From Nitrolancea sp040255925 (GTDB taxonomy: Bacteria; Chloroflexota; Chloroflexia; Thermomicrobiales; Thermomicrobiaceae), in assembly GCA_040255925.1 (NCBI GenBank), contig JBDZVX010000147.1, positions 1 through 5,644 of the forward strand: 5,644 nucleotides of DNA, in the 5' to 3' direction. A program made the translations under genes and the position numbers. Position 1 is the first letter of the stretch, and the number at the start of each line of letters is the position of its first letter. This document shows positions 5,479 through 5,644 of the stretch, piece after piece. The notes beneath the pieces are model-generated. The model saw only the letters and a list, made by a program, of their open reading frames with translations, was not told the DNA's origin and did not search any database.

Positions 5479-5644
5479 ATGACGACACCTTTCCTCGTAA
5501 GGGAAGATCTGGTAATGGCGGCTCTGAAAGAGGTGTTCGACCCGGAACTCGGTATCAACGTGGTCGATCTCGGTCTCGTCTACGGCGTCGAGATCGAGGG
5601 TGATGACATTACGGTGCGAATGACGCTCACGACGCCGGGCTGCC
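5479..5644 (+). CDS. SufT/MIP18-type metal-sulfur cluster assembly protein, 3' truncated
   Basis: This is the start of a small cytoplasmic protein of the MIP18 (DUF59) family, involved in assembling or delivering Fe-S clusters. PaaD of phenylacetate degradation carries the same domain. Fifty-five residues are visible of an expected roughly 100. Seen: an opening helix LVREDLVMAALKEVF (6-20), the family signature DPELGINVVDLGLVY (21-35), a strand pair VEIEGDDITVRMTLT, and the start of TTPGC at 51-55, whose Cys55 is the conserved cysteine. ATG 5479 is preferred over ATG 5515 because it restores the helix before DPELG and has a GAGGA site. No suf or paa neighbours are in view, so a housekeeping Fe-S role is the default inference. 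No convincing promoter is visible upstream. Confidence 0.9.
   Translation, partial: MTTPFLVREDLVMAALKEVFDPELGINVVDLGLVYGVEIEGDDITVRMTLTTPGC

Noticed and set aside
5099..5488. Minus-strand open frame of 129 codons across the repeat and upstream of the SufT-type gene
   Set aside because: Its C-terminal part is translated repeat (AKDLSLGPQRSF), and its start overlaps the conserved gene on the other strand. At most it includes a remnant, not an intact gene.
1..5644. CRISPR array, tRNA, rRNA or transposase gene
   Set aside because: No regularly spaced direct repeats, no cloverleaf or rRNA-like stretches, and no transposase motifs were seen in any frame.

Overview
The window is GC-rich bacterial DNA (roughly 60% G+C by eye) with tightly packed, mostly plus-strand genes. 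The gene set and the dispersed repeats built on CATCCTGA / GAAGGATCT arms are compatible with a Chloroflexota (Thermomicrobia-like) genome. That placement is an inference from general look only and is not proven by any marker here.

Layout. (1) Positions 1-2197 hold an OmpR-type two-component pair. A 5'-truncated response regulator overlaps by one base (TAATG) a membrane sensor histidine kinase. The kinase frame is cut by one in-frame TAG (1346-1348) inside its HAMP domain, leaving a membrane/sensor half and a kinase-core half in the same frame. (2) Positions 2198-2425 are intergenic, with a 60-base inverted-repeat element, a candidate promoter and a leader hairpin. (3) Positions 2426-3882 are a two-gene unit: a pyridoxamine-phosphate-oxidase-like split-barrel flavoprotein (NimA-like) coupled through TGATG to an AlkA-like HhH-GPD DNA glycosylase. 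(4) Positions 3943-4305 (minus) encode a small two-helix membrane protein converging on the glycosylase gene. (5) Positions 4466-5008 (plus) encode a DUF488 protein, divergent from the membrane protein across a 160-base region with a candidate promoter. (6) Positions 4996-5167 are a composite of two repeat elements whose outermost arms form a perfect 13-bp inverted repeat. The left arm supplies the last codons and stop of the DUF488 gene. (7) Positions 5168-5478 contain no convincing intact gene but may carry decayed minus-strand coding sequence. (8) Position 5479 to the end is the start of a SufT/MIP18-type Fe-S cluster assembly gene that runs off the window.

How the genes relate. The regulator/kinase pair would form one phosphorelay, but as written the kinase is split, so signalling is probably lost unless the stop is read through or is a sequence error. 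The flavoprotein/glycosylase pair suggests handling of reactive or alkylating chemistry together with base-excision repair. No complete novel system is evident. The observations most worth following are the single-codon break in the kinase and the repeat element that ends the DUF488 gene.
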